64,000 nucleotides of DNA from Neisseria sicca. GTDB lineage: Bacteria > Pseudomonadota > Gammaproteobacteria > Burkholderiales > Neisseriaceae. Every line of letters begins with the position of its first letter. Position 1 is the first letter of the stretch. Shown here piece after piece: positions 1 to 7,996 of this stretch. The stretch is from contig NZ_CP072524.1 in assembly GCF_017753665.1 (NCBI RefSeq), forward strand, positions 1,364,001-1,428,000, written 5' to 3'. Below the pieces are notes generated by a model. The model ran no database searches and was not told where the DNA came from. It saw nothing but the letters and a program-made list of their open reading frames with translations. The position numbers were made by a program, and so were the translations under genes.

Positions 1-2
1 AT

Positions 3-1721
3 GATCTGATGCTTGGCGGAAATGGCAACGATTATCTATGGGGCGACGATGGTGATGACCGACTTGGCGGACTAGGTGGCAACGACGTTCTAAATGGTGG
101 AAGCGGAAACGATTTTCTATCTGGGGATGACGGGGAAGATATCTTATATGGCGGTACGGGTATGGACACCATGCTCGGAGGAAAGGGAAACGATACTTTC
201 TATGTAGATAATATAAAAGATACAGTCGTCGAAGACGCAGATGCAGGCTACGATACGATATACAGCAGTGTTACCTATACCGCGCCAACCCACGTTGAAA
301 AACTGATTTTAGAAGGTAAAGACAATATCTTCGGCTTTGGCAACAATGCCGATAACAGCCTTATCGGCAACAGCGGCAACAATCGCTTGAGTGGCGGGCG
401 AGGTAGCGACACGCTCTATGGCATGGAAGGTAACGACCTATTAATGGGTGGTGATGATCGCGACGAACTTTACGGCGGACAAGGTGATGACATCCTGCGT
501 GGCGATGCAGGCAACGACCTGCTCGACGGAGGCTATGGCAACGATACTTTAGACGGCGGCAGCGGTGCAGACACTATGGCCGGCGGCTTGGGAAATGATG
601 TCTATCATGTTGATAATGTGAACGATACGGTTATTGAGGAAATGAACGGCGGTATCGACACGATTTACAGCAGTATTACCTATACCGCGCCAACCCACGT
701 TGAAAACCTAACGCTAACAGGCAACGACAATACCTTCGCATTCGGCAACAACGCCGATAATATTCTGACGGGAAACAGCGGCAATAACCGATTAAGCGGA
801 GGACGCGGCAGCGATACGCTATACGGCAACGAAGGCAACGACCTGCTGATGGGAGGGGATGATAGAGATTTCCTATACGGCGGTAACGGAGACGACATTC
901 TTCGCGGCGACGAAGGTAACGACCTGCTTGATGGTGGCAGTGGCAATGATACTTTGGACGGAGGCAGCGGTGCAGATACCATGTCTGGTGGGTACGGGAA
1001 TGATATCTACCATGTAGATAATGTCAAAGATACAGTTACTGAGTGGTGGGGAGAAGGTGTCGATACGATATATAGTAGTGTTTCCTACACAATCCCAACC
1101 TACGTCGAACACCTGACCCTGACCGGCAGCAACAACACTTTCGGCATCGGCAATTACGGCGACAATACCATTACCGGCAACAGCGGCCACAACCAATTAA
1201 ACGGGGATGGCGGCAATGATACCCTTTACGGCATGAGTGGAGACGACCTGTTGTCGGGCGGCAGCGGAAACGACTATCTCTACGGCGGCGACGGGGATGA
1301 CAGGCTGAATGGAGGAGACGGGATCGATTACCTCCACGGCGGCGACGGCAACGACTACCTCACAGGCGGTTCGGGCAGCGATACCATCGTTACAGGTGCA
1401 GGCAAAGATACCGTCGCTTTCTCCACCTCAGACATCCGCGACGGCAGTATGGACCGTATTACCGACTTCAACCCTTATATGGACAAGCTTGACCTGTCCG
1501 GTATGCGTTCCCTGCTAAGCGGCAGCGAGGCAAATGTGAGCTGGTCGGAACTGTTCGTCAAAAATCCTTATTATTACGACACTGGCCGTTCTTACCTCGT
1601 CTTCGACTCTGTATCTCAAACCCTCGCCTACCGAGCGGCAGGTGCAAGCAGCAATACCGTGTTCGCCAAATTTGACGACAGTCAGGCGGCTTTGCTGAGC
1701 GCTTCCAATATCATCGGCTGA
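3..1721 (+). CDS. RTX calcium-binding protein, C-terminal part (5'-truncated by window edge)
   Basis: The reading frame is open from the first base of the window, so only the C-terminal ~570 residues are seen. They consist of many glycine/aspartate-rich nonapeptides of the GGxGxDxLx type, the calcium-binding beta-roll of RTX proteins. Three long units of about 135 residues repeat: a nonapeptide block, then a non-RTX segment containing VDNxxDTV, DTIYSS and NNRLSGGRGSDTLYG. The last ~110 residues, with DRITDFNPYMDKLDLS, resemble the C-terminal domain of serralysin-type secreted proteins, where the uncleaved type I secretion signal lies. RTX proteins are exported in one step by an ABC/HlyD/TolC channel, and one is encoded at 12.4-17.2 kb. 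The effector or adhesin part lies upstream and is unseen, so toxin, protease or adhesin cannot be decided. No acyltransferase gene is adjacent on the visible side. Confidence 0.9.
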   Translation, partial: DLMLGGNGNDYLWGDDGDDRLGGLGGNDVLNGGSGNDFLSGDDGEDILYGGTGMDTMLGGKGNDTFYVDNIKDTVVEDADAGYDTIYSSVTYTAPTHVEKLILEGKDNIFGFGNNADNSLIGNSGNNRLSGGRGSDTLYGMEGNDLLMGGDDRDELYGGQGDDILRGDAGNDLLDGGYGNDTLDGGSGADTMAGGLGNDVYHVDNVNDTVIEEMNGGIDTIYSSITYTAPTHVENLTLTGNDNTFAFGNNADNILTGNSGNNRLSGGRGSDTLYGNEGNDLLMGGDDRDFLYGGNGDDILRGDEGNDLLDGGSGNDTLDGGSGADTMSGGYGNDIYHVDNVKDTVTEWWGEGVDTIYSSVSYTIPTYVEHLTLTGSNNTFGIGNYGDNTITGNSGHNQLNGDGGNDTLYGMSGDDLLSGGSGNDYLYGGDGDDRLNGGDGIDYLHGGDGNDYLTGGSGSDTIVTGAGKDTVAFSTSDIRDGSMDRITDFNPYMDKLDLSGMRSLLSGSEANVSWSELFVKNPYYYDTGRSYLVFDSVSQTLAYRAAGASSNTVFAKFDDSQAALLSASNIIG

Positions 1722-1760
1722 GCTGAGGCAAACCAGATTTTTAGAAGAAACCTGAGCGCA

Positions 1761-1800
1761 AACGTCGTCTGAAACCGAAAATCAGGTTTCAGACGACGTT
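1761..1800 (+). terminator. DUS inverted-pair hairpin after the RTX gene
   Basis: ACGTCGTCTGAAACC pairs with GGTTTCAGACGACGT about 40 nt after the RTX stop codon. The stem is GC-rich. Inverted DUS pairs are known to double as Rho-independent terminators in Neisseria. Confidence 0.75.
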
Positions 1801-1985
1801 TCTATTTGACGGGGAAAAAATAAAAACAGGATATTTTCAGCCATCCTTTTATCACAGGTTTGACGGTATATTGCCTGTTTCCCCACAAACCGTAGATATT
1901 TGAGAAAACTCTTTATCGGCTGGTAATTAGCCTGCTGCTTATCCCGACTCCGAGTTACTGTAATTTTTGATATGGCAAACATCCG

Positions 1986-2028
1986 AAACGTCGTTTGAAA
2001 ACGGGCAATCCGTTTTCAGACGACGTTT
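1986..2028 (-). terminator. DUS inverted-pair hairpin after tetR
   Basis: AAACGTCGTTTGAAAACGG and CCGTTTTCAGACGACGTTT form a long stem with one G-T mismatch, 41 nt past the end of the leftward tetR gene. Confidence 0.65.
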
Positions 2029-2069
2029 TATCAAACACGATAAACCTCTTTCGACTACCCACGGATCAA

Positions 2070-2705
2070 TCATCCCAGGCGTTCATCGTCCTCTCCCGCC
2101 AAACCGTGCAGCAACAATCCCAATATATCCTGCGGCAGTTTTTGCGGAGCAGCGGCATAAAGCGCGGCCAGTTGCGGATGGCGCATCAATATATCCGCCT
2201 GACGGATGAACAGGTCGATGAGTTCCACCGGCAAATCGGGCTGAATCAGGCGGCGTTGTTGCAGGGTGTGGAAGAAGCTGCGCATAAAGGCGTATTTTTC
2301 TTCGTTCAACTCATGGAAAAACCGCTCCAGCTCCAAATCGGTGTTTTCTTCGATGTCACGCAGGAAGGCGGCGGAATAGAGTTCTTCAAACGATTGTTTT
2401 TGTAGGACAAACACGGCTTCGGCGGCTTCGCGCAGGTTGCATTGCCGTGCAAGCAGCGCCTCAAATTCGGCACGGACGCGGTTTTTCTGTTCGGTAACGA
2501 TTTCCTGCAAGAGCGCGTTTTTGCCGCTGTAATATTTGTAAAAGGTAACGCGGCTGACGGCGGCCTCGGCACAGATTCCGCCTACGGATACGGCGGAAAA
2601 GCCGTGTTCGCGGAACAGGCGGCGGGCGGTGTCGGCGATGGTTTGTTGTTTGCTGGCGGTCATGACGGTAGGAAGGTTTTGATTTTGTTCATAAAGGGTT
2701 CTCAT
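2070..2705 (-). CDS. TetR family transcriptional regulator
   Basis: This is a one-component repressor of about 211 residues. The N-terminal part carries the TetR helix-turn-helix, with ADTARRLFREHGF followed by VGGICAEAAVSRVTFYKYY at roughly residues 39-60. The C-terminal ligand domain is typically unconserved and gives no clue to the inducer. I chose the ATG at 2705, which has GGAT about 8 bases upstream. An internal ATG at 2663 (MTASKQQ) is an equally reasonable start, and a TTG at 2720 is possible. The gene is divergent from a TonB-dependent receptor 400 bp away. A 28-bp inverted repeat overlaps that receptor's likely promoter, so control of the receptor (and of itself) is a sensible inference. 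Confidence 0.85.
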   Translation of the reverse strand: MRTLYEQNQNLPTVMTASKQQTIADTARRLFREHGFSAVSVGGICAEAAVSRVTFYKYYSGKNALLQEIVTEQKNRVRAEFEALLARQCNLREAAEAVFVLQKQSFEELYSAAFLRDIEENTDLELERFFHELNEEKYAFMRSFFHTLQQRRLIQPDLPVELIDLFIRQADILMRHPQLAALYAAAPQKLPQDILGLLLHGLAGEDDERLG

Positions 2706-2865
2706 TAAAGTTATCCGCAAGTCGGATACTCATCATATTTCCCCACGACGGCAATGGCAATACGGCGGCGTTTCAGACGACCTCTTTCCTTATCCCGCCG
2801 CTCCGCCCTGCGGACAGGGGGCTGTCGGATGCTTAGCAGGTCAAAATCATAAAGGTTACAGAATC

Positions 2866-2903
2866 GCCCTCCCCCAACCTTCTCCCGCCGAACGGGAGAG
2901 GGA
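2866..2903. repeat. GC-rich palindromic intergenic repeat
   Basis: TCTCCCG and CGGGAGA flank a 5-nt loop, within a CCTCCCCC...GGGAGAGGG context. It resembles small dispersed hairpin repeats in many Gram-negative genomes. Only one copy is visible in this window, so repeat status is inferred. Confidence 0.4.
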
Positions 2904-2960
2904 ATTGTTTTTTAGATGGTTCACTATAAAAAGGGGGGATGTAAAGTGAATGATAAATAC

Positions 2961-3016
2961 TTGCATTCCTGTTTTTTGTTTCTTATACTTTACATTAATA
3001 GTTTGTTTTATGTAAA
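2961..3016 (+). promoter_or_regulatory. Candidate promoter and TetR operator for the TonB receptor
   Basis: TTGCAT (2961-2966) and TATACT (2984-2989) are 17 bp apart, a plausible sigma-70 promoter. An inverted repeat TTTACAT (2989-2995) / ATGTAAA (3010-3016) with a 14-bp centre covers the start-site region. This is where a repressor would block transcription. Assignment to the neighbouring TetR protein is inference. Confidence 0.45.
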
Positions 3017-3109
3017 TGTGTAAACAACAAATATTTGCATACTGATGGAGCGGTTGGATTGTCTGATGTTCAATCCGCTCCGACGTATGTCGTCTGAAAG
3101 GATAAGGAA

Positions 3110-5155
3110 ATGCAGAAACCTACCCTCCGCCGCCTGCCGCTGCTGCTTGCTGCCGCTTTCGCCTCCGAATGGATTTATGCCGCCGATGCAGCGCAAGATG
3201 CGGAACAAGTGCAGTTGGAAGAAGTCGTCGTCACCGGCGAACGCACCAACCGCAGCGGCTTTGAAACCGCCACATCCAACCGCGTTTTCACCGCGCCGAA
3301 CATCGACCGCAGCGGCCACAATCTTTCCGCAACCGACTTGCTCAAACAGACCGTGAACACGGTGGACTTGGGCAGCGGCAACGATCTGCCGACTGTGCGC
3401 GGTGTGGATGGTTCCGGCCCCGCCGTCGGCGCGGTGGCGTTTTTCGCGGGCACTCGGCCGCGCCTGAACCTGTCCATAGACGGCCGCTCCGCCACTTACA
3501 ACGAATACGCCTTTGGCACGCAGTCGCTGTGGGACATGCAGCAGGTGGAAATCTTGCGCGGGCCGCAAAGCCATGTGCGCGGGCAGAACGCGGTGGCGGG
3601 CGCGGTGGTGATGCGTTCCAAAGATCCGACCAACGAATGGGAAGGCGCGCTGCGCTTGGGTTTGGGCAACCAAAAAACGCGTAATGTCGCCGGCGCAGTG
3701 TCCGGTCCGATTGTGAAAAACAACCTTGCCTTCCGCCTGAGCGCGGAGCGGCAGCAGCGCGAAAGCTACGAACCGTTCGTGTCCTACGAACCGACCGGCA
3801 ACCCGCGACGCGTGGAAAACACCAACGTGCGCTTCAAACTCCTGCTCACGCCCGAAAACCATCCCGATTTTTACAGCCGCCTGACGCTGAACCATATCCG
3901 TTCGCGCGCACCGCAAAACGAAATCATGGGCAACACCGCCAGCCGCCGTTTTTTAAAAGAAAAGCCCGTGTTCGTAACCGGCTCGACATCGGGCATCTGG
4001 GACGTATCGTGGCAGCTTAACGACTATCTGAAACTGGAAAACAAACTGATTTACGGCCGCTACCACAACGAGCGGCTGCACCTGCCGATGACCGTCAGCC
4101 CGCAAGGCGTTCCCGCCGAACTCAAAGGCCGCGAACTGCAATGGGAGCCGGTATTGCATTTTTCCAACAAAGGCCGTCTGAAAGGCTTTGCCGGACTGCA
4201 CTACTTCCGCAGCAAACAAGACGAATGGGTAGATATCCGCAGCGTCGGCGGCCGCAATACCTTTGACGACCGCAACAGCGTGCGCGCCCTGTTTGCCGAA
4301 ACCACATACAGCCCCAGCGAAAAATGGGACATCACGGCCGCCGCACGCCTTGAAAAAGAAACGCACAAACGACGCGGCGGCAGCGGCGCACTGCACCTCG
4401 ATTTAGACAAAGGCCAGACCGTGTTCCTGCCCAAAATCGACATCGCCTTCAAACCCACCGACCAATGGGTCAGCGGCATCAAAGCCGCGCGCGGCTACAA
4501 CCCCGGCGGCGCGGGCATCACCTTCGGCCGCCCCGTCGTAACCTACACTTATGAGCCCGAATATGTGAACAACTACGAGTGGTACACCCGCTGGCGCAGC
4601 GCAGACCGCCGCCTGCAACTCTCCGGCAACCTGTTCCTGAACCACTACCGCGACATGCAGCTCCCCTTCTATCTCGGCACCAACTCCGTCGTCATCCGCA
4701 ACGCCAAAAAAGTCCATACCTACGGCGCAGAACTTGCCGCCGACTGGCAGGCCACCGACAGCCTGAAACTCACCACCGGACTGGGACTGCTCAACACCAA
4801 AATCAAAAGCTATCCCAACAGCGGCATCGAAGGCAACAAACTCGGCCGCGCGCCCAAATACACCGCCAACATCGGCGTGAAATACCTGAACGACAAAGGC
4901 TGGGAAGCCGGCGGCGACGTGCGCTTCTACGGCGGCTACTATTCCGCCGCCGACAATGCCGAATCAGGCAAAATCGGCGCGTACAACCAAGTCAACCTCT
5001 ACACCGCCTACAACTTCAAACAAGGCCGCGTCTCGCTCTACGCCGGCAACGTGTTCAACCGCCGCCGCCCCATATTCATTTCCAGCGCCGACCGCCAAGA
5101 CGCGCTCTACCAACGCCCCAGAAGCGTAGGCGTGAGCGCGGAATGGAAGTTTTAG
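3110..5155 (+). CDS. TonB-dependent outer-membrane receptor
   Basis: This is a 681-residue outer-membrane receptor that would use TonB/ExbBD energy to import a ligand, probably a ferric siderophore or other metal chelate. It has a signal peptide (about residues 1-26), a TonB-box-like stretch EEVVVTG at 37-43, then a plug domain with QSLWDMQQVEILRGPQS and the usual GAVVMRSKDP segment. About 500 residues of beta-barrel strands follow, ending in the C-terminal aromatic WKF that the BAM complex recognises. The start ATG follows AAAGGA at 7-base spacing, supplied in part by a DUS. The ligand cannot be read from sequence. The divergent TetR gene suggests that expression is regulated by a small molecule, and I found no Fur box I would defend. 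Confidence 0.92.
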   Translation: MQKPTLRRLPLLLAAAFASEWIYAADAAQDAEQVQLEEVVVTGERTNRSGFETATSNRVFTAPNIDRSGHNLSATDLLKQTVNTVDLGSGNDLPTVRGVDGSGPAVGAVAFFAGTRPRLNLSIDGRSATYNEYAFGTQSLWDMQQVEILRGPQSHVRGQNAVAGAVVMRSKDPTNEWEGALRLGLGNQKTRNVAGAVSGPIVKNNLAFRLSAERQQRESYEPFVSYEPTGNPRRVENTNVRFKLLLTPENHPDFYSRLTLNHIRSRAPQNEIMGNTASRRFLKEKPVFVTGSTSGIWDVSWQLNDYLKLENKLIYGRYHNERLHLPMTVSPQGVPAELKGRELQWEPVLHFSNKGRLKGFAGLHYFRSKQDEWVDIRSVGGRNTFDDRNSVRALFAETTYSPSEKWDITAAARLEKETHKRRGGSGALHLDLDKGQTVFLPKIDIAFKPTDQWVSGIKAARGYNPGGAGITFGRPVVTYTYEPEYVNNYEWYTRWRSADRRLQLSGNLFLNHYRDMQLPFYLGTNSVVIRNAKKVHTYGAELAADWQATDSLKLTTGLGLLNTKIKSYPNSGIEGNKLGRAPKYTANIGVKYLNDKGWEAGGDVRFYGGYYSAADNAESGKIGAYNQVNLYTAYNFKQGRVSLYAGNVFNRRRPIFISSADRQDALYQRPRSVGVSAEWKF

Positions 5156-5486
5156 GCGAAGCTGAAATGATGGAGGCCGTCTGAAACAATCGTAGGTCGG
5201 GCATCAATGCTCTACCTACGGTGACTGGAATAACGAAGGTCGTCTGAAACGGCCGTAACAACCGATTATCGTCATTAGCTTACGCAAGTCCGCTTCGCTA
5301 CCCCCGCGCAGGCGGGAATCCAGACCTATCCGCACAGAAACTTATCGGATAAAGAAGTGCCCTTGAGTCTCCATTCTGGATTCCCGCCTGCGCGGGAATG
5401 ACGGCACAAGAAGTCTAATAAAAAGCCAAGCATAAATGCCCAACTATTGACCTACCCTGCTTCCCCAAAACACCCAAAGGAACCCC
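5156..5486. other. Intergenic region with DUS copies and a dRS3-type mosaic element
   Basis: This gap contains a canonical DUS (5174-5185, AGGCCGTCTGAA) and a mucosa-type DUS near 5238, both in the same direction and so not a terminator hairpin. A neisserial dRS3/RS mosaic follows and is listed separately. No gene is apparent. Confidence 0.6.
5300..5399. repeat. Neisserial intergenic mosaic element (dRS3 - RS - dRS3)
   Basis: A 20-bp palindrome ATTCCCGCCTGCGCGGGAAT lies at 5380-5399. A second, slightly degenerate copy lies at 5300-5319 (ACCCCCGCGCAGGCGGGAAT). They flank about 60 bp of unique sequence. This matches the known dRS3-flanked RS units that make up NIME arrays in Neisseria, where dRS3 is also a phage integration target. 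Confidence 0.75.
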
Positions 5487-5885
5487 ATGCACTACTTCAC
5501 CCCCGCCAAAACCCTGCCCGAAGGCACCGTCTACCTGACCGACCTGACCCACGTCGCCGACTTTTCCGACTGGCTGGCCGAATTCGAAACCCTGTTAAAC
5601 CAAAACCGCCGCTTCGCCACCGTCTGCACCCCCATGCGGCGGCAGGTAAGCGACGAACAGCGTATTGCCGACCGCAAAACCTACATCGAATGGATAAAGG
5701 CACACCGGCCGCAACTTGCCGAACGCTGCGCCGCCATGCTCCTCATCGAACCCGATGCGGCGCAACTGGCGTTCTTCCGCGAACAATCGTCCAAACTCGC
5801 TCCCGCGCTGGGCGTGAACTACATCGTCGAAGCCGACGAGCAAACCGCCCTGCAAAAGGCGGAAGAAGCGTTGAAGGTCGTCTGA
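5487..5885 (+). CDS. Conserved hypothetical protein (132 aa)
   Basis: I do not recognise a characterised family. The 132-residue product is soluble, with no signal peptide or membrane segment, and reads as a compact alpha/beta protein. Acidic and aromatic residues are spread through it, and the C-terminus is an alanine/glutamate-rich helix. Its start has a good ribosome binding site (AAAGGAA) upstream. Codon use matches its neighbours and the frame is intact, which supports a real gene. It stands alone between a mosaic repeat and a Correia element, so context gives no function. Confidence 0.7.
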   Translation: MHYFTPAKTLPEGTVYLTDLTHVADFSDWLAEFETLLNQNRRFATVCTPMRRQVSDEQRIADRKTYIEWIKAHRPQLAERCAAMLLIEPDAAQLAFFREQSSKLAPALGVNYIVEADEQTALQKAEEALKVV

Positions 5886-5914
5886 AAACAGAATCCGTAC
5901 TCCGGCAGCGGCTT

Positions 5915-6071
5915 TATAGTGGATTAACTTTAAATCAGGACAAGGCGACGAAGCCGCAGACAGTACAGATAGTACGGAACCGATTCACTTGGTGCTTCAG
6001 CACCTTAGAGAATCGTTCTCTTTGAGCTAAGGCGAGGCAACGCCGTACTGGTTTAAAGTTAATCCACTATA
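5915..6071. repeat. Correia repeat enclosed element (CREE), 157 bp
   Basis: The element begins TATAGTGGATTAAC and ends GTTAATCCACTATA, the terminal inverted repeats of Correia elements. The interior (for example GTACGGAACCGATTCACTT) is nearly identical to the second copy at 51033-51188 in the opposite orientation. CREEs are MITE-like, insert at TA and can alter transcription of neighbours. This one lies 95 bp upstream of the oxidoreductase gene. Confidence 0.93.
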
Positions 6072-6166
6072 TCATTCAGCCTTGCCTGCCCGATACGGAT
6101 TTGAGCAAACCGACATTCTTTTGATAGCATGGGAAAACTCGGCAACTGACTTTCAGGAGTACAAAA

Positions 6167-6742
6167 ATGTCATTTACCACAATCATTTATGCCCACCCGT
6201 ACGATCAAAGCTTCAATCACGGCATTTTGCGGCGTGTGCAGCAACTGTTGGACGAAAAAGGCGAAAAATACCAACTGATCGACTTATACGCAGACGGTTT
6301 CAATCCCGCCTACACCAAAGAAGAGCTTGCCCTGTTCAACCAAGGCAAAGCCCTTGACCCGCTGGTTTCGCATTATCAGGAACTCTTGAAAACCACCAAC
6401 CGCCTGATTTTCATCTTTCCGATCTGGTGGGCGGATATGCCCGCCATCGTCAAAGGATTTGAAGACAAAGTTTTTCTGAAAACATTCGCCTACGTCCCGA
6501 CCGCCACAGGCTTGAAAGGCAACCTATCCCACATCAAAGAAGCACTGGTCATCAGCACGTCCACCGCCCCCACATGGTATCTGAAATGGTTTGGCGGCAA
6601 CGGCATCGGCAAAGCGATGGTGGGACACACGCTCAAAGGCATCGGTATCGCCAAACGCCGTTGGCTCAACTTCGGCAATATGGACAAATCCACCGCCGAA
6701 CAGCGGCAGGCATTTTTGGCAGATTTGAGCCGAAGCGTGTAA
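6167..6742 (+). CDS. NAD(P)H-dependent flavodoxin-fold oxidoreductase (quinone reductase type)
   Basis: The 191-residue product belongs to the NAD(P)H dehydrogenase (quinone)/MdaB-KefF-YwrO group, which uses FMN or FAD to reduce quinones or nitro compounds in two-electron steps. The phosphate-binding start IIYAHPYDQSFNHGIL (about residues 6-21) and the IFIFPIWWADMPAIVKG segment near residue 80 are typical. It is cytoplasmic with no signal. The start is preceded by AGGAG. It is convergent with the SDR gene, with only 15 bp between them. A role in protection from quinone or oxidative stress is inferred from the family. Confidence 0.85.
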   Translation: MSFTTIIYAHPYDQSFNHGILRRVQQLLDEKGEKYQLIDLYADGFNPAYTKEELALFNQGKALDPLVSHYQELLKTTNRLIFIFPIWWADMPAIVKGFEDKVFLKTFAYVPTATGLKGNLSHIKEALVISTSTAPTWYLKWFGGNGIGKAMVGHTLKGIGIAKRRWLNFGNMDKSTAEQRQAFLADLSRSV

Positions 6743-6757
6743 TCTTCAGGCGGTCTC

Positions 6758-7519
6758 TTACTTCACCGCCGAATTTCCGCCGTCCGCAAACAACGCCGTA
6801 CCCGTTACAAAACTGCCCATCGGGCTGACGAGGAACAAAATCGCGGCGGCAATTTCTTCGGGTCGGGCGATGCGTTTGACCGCATGCAGCCCTTCCGCCC
6901 ATGCCCGCTGCTGCGGGTCGGTAGTCATCATTTCCGTATCCGTACCGCCGGGAAGCAGGGCATTGGCGCGGATACCTTGGGCGGCATAATCGGCGGTGAT
7001 GCCTTTTGCCAGCGCGGAAAGTGCGGCTTTGGCGCAGCCGTAGGCGGTTTTGTTAGGCAGGGCACAACTGGTGCCGACAAAGCTGGACGTGAACACAATC
7101 GATCCACCGCCGCGTGCGAGCATAGCGGGAATTTGGCTGCGCGCGCCCAGAAAGGCAGCAGTCAGGTTTCCGTCCAGCGTTACCCGCCACTCTTCGGGCG
7201 AAAGTTCCGCCAAGGGTTTGTACGCTCCGATGATGCCTGCGTTGTTCACGGCGATATCCAAGCTGCCGAACTCTCGCTCTGCCGCATGGACGACGGCTTC
7301 GTGCGTTTCAGGCAGCACTGCGTCACCTGCCACGGCAACAGCCCGTCCGCCGCGTGCGCGTATCAGTGCGGCGGTTTCTTCCAGTTTGTCGGCACGGCGG
7401 GCACATAAGACAACGTTTGCGCCGTGCTCCGCCAACAGCAGTGCAACCGCGCGACCGATACCCGACGACGCGCCGATAACGGCGGCGGTTTTATTGTTCA
7501 AATTCAATAAGCTTGACAT
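6758..7519 (-). CDS. Short-chain dehydrogenase/reductase (SDR)
   Basis: This 253-residue classical SDR has the Rossmann motif GASSGIG (16-22), NNAG (92-95), a serine near 145, and the catalytic Tyr160-x3-Lys164 (YGCAK). The C-terminal segment GSFVTGTALFADGG matches the common SDR ending. The enzyme oxidises or reduces a hydroxyl or keto group with NAD(P)(H), and the substrate cannot be told from sequence. The basic pair CARR after the second strand favours NADP(H), which is inference. The start ATG is followed by a short SSLLNLNNK tail before the first strand. Confidence 0.9.
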   Translation of the reverse strand: MSSLLNLNNKTAAVIGASSGIGRAVALLLAEHGANVVLCARRADKLEETAALIRARGGRAVAVAGDAVLPETHEAVVHAAEREFGSLDIAVNNAGIIGAYKPLAELSPEEWRVTLDGNLTAAFLGARSQIPAMLARGGGSIVFTSSFVGTSCALPNKTAYGCAKAALSALAKGITADYAAQGIRANALLPGGTDTEMMTTDPQQRAWAEGLHAVKRIARPEEIAAAILFLVSPMGSFVTGTALFADGGNSAVK

Positions 7520-7578
7520 AACGTTCCTTACATATGCGGTTGAAGACGATGCAAGTTTAAGGAAGCCGCGATATAAAG

Positions 7579-7640
7579 ACGACCCGATTATTGATGAATT
7601 TCAGACAGACAAACAATCTTTCCATCAATAATCGGGTCGT
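7579..7640. repeat. 18-bp perfect inverted repeat upstream of the ada-like operon
   Basis: ACGACCCGATTATTGATG (7579-7596) and CATCAATAATCGGGTCGT (7623-7640) are exact complements separated by 26 nt, between the divergent SDR and ada-like genes. It is not a DUS pair. It could be a regulator site or a leader hairpin. Confidence 0.6.
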
Positions 7641-7690
7641 TTCTTGTCGGCTTTCAGGCTATCCTATCCCATACAACGACAGGATAATTT

Positions 7691-7996
7691 ATGAACTTAA
7701 ATCAAACCCGCCAATTCCTCCGTATTGCCCGCGCCATCGAATACCTTTACGACCATGCCGCCGAGCAGCCCGATTTGGCTCAGGTGGCGGCAGTGGTTCA
7801 TGTCAGCCCCGAACATTTGCAGCGCGAATTTTCCGCATGGGCGGGCATCAGTCCGAAAAAAATGCTGCAACACATCAGTATCAGCCGTGCCAAAGAAGCC
7901 CTGAAAAACAGCGAAAGCGTGGCGGAAGCGGCGCACAGCGGCGGACTGAGCGGCACGGGGCGGCTGCACGACTTATTTGTCGGCATCGAAAAATGA
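7691..7996 (+). pseudogene. AraC-type HTH portion of an Ada-like repair regulator, split by a frameshift
   Basis: This 101-residue frame holds one AraC-type DNA-binding domain (LAQVAAVVHVSPEHLQREF, about residues 29-47, and SGTGRLHDLFVGIEK at the end). In many bacteria this module is fused to the O6-alkylguanine methyltransferase that follows here. The junction is five A residues (7989-7993). With six, the frame would run through as IEK-MTPGEY. As sequenced, TGA (7994-7996) overlaps the ATG at 7993. It may be a broken fusion, a slippage switch, or two coupled cistrons. Without the fusion partner the HTH half could still bind DNA. The N-terminal Zn/methylphosphotriester domain of E. coli Ada is absent. 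Confidence 0.7.

Larger units (their letters stand above)
1722..2069. other. Intergenic region between the RTX gene and tetR
   Basis: This gap separates the convergent RTX and tetR genes. It holds two DUS hairpins, one near each gene end, and AT-rich sequence between them. A short open frame on the minus strand here has no ribosome binding site or protein-like composition, and I see no gene. Confidence 0.6.
2706..3109. other. Divergent regulatory region between tetR and the TonB receptor
   Basis: The left half holds a DUS (around 2773-2784) and a hairpin-forming repeat at 2866-2903 (TCTCCCG/CGGGAGA). The right half is very AT-rich and holds a promoter and operator candidate, listed separately. 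A DUS at 3088-3099 abuts the receptor's ribosome binding site (AAAGGA at 3097-3102). Confidence 0.6.

Noticed and set aside
1..1721. Repeats in the RTX gene as a possible CRISPR array
   Set aside because: The repeats are coding, vary in sequence, and encode glycine/aspartate nonapeptides. There are no regular spacers.
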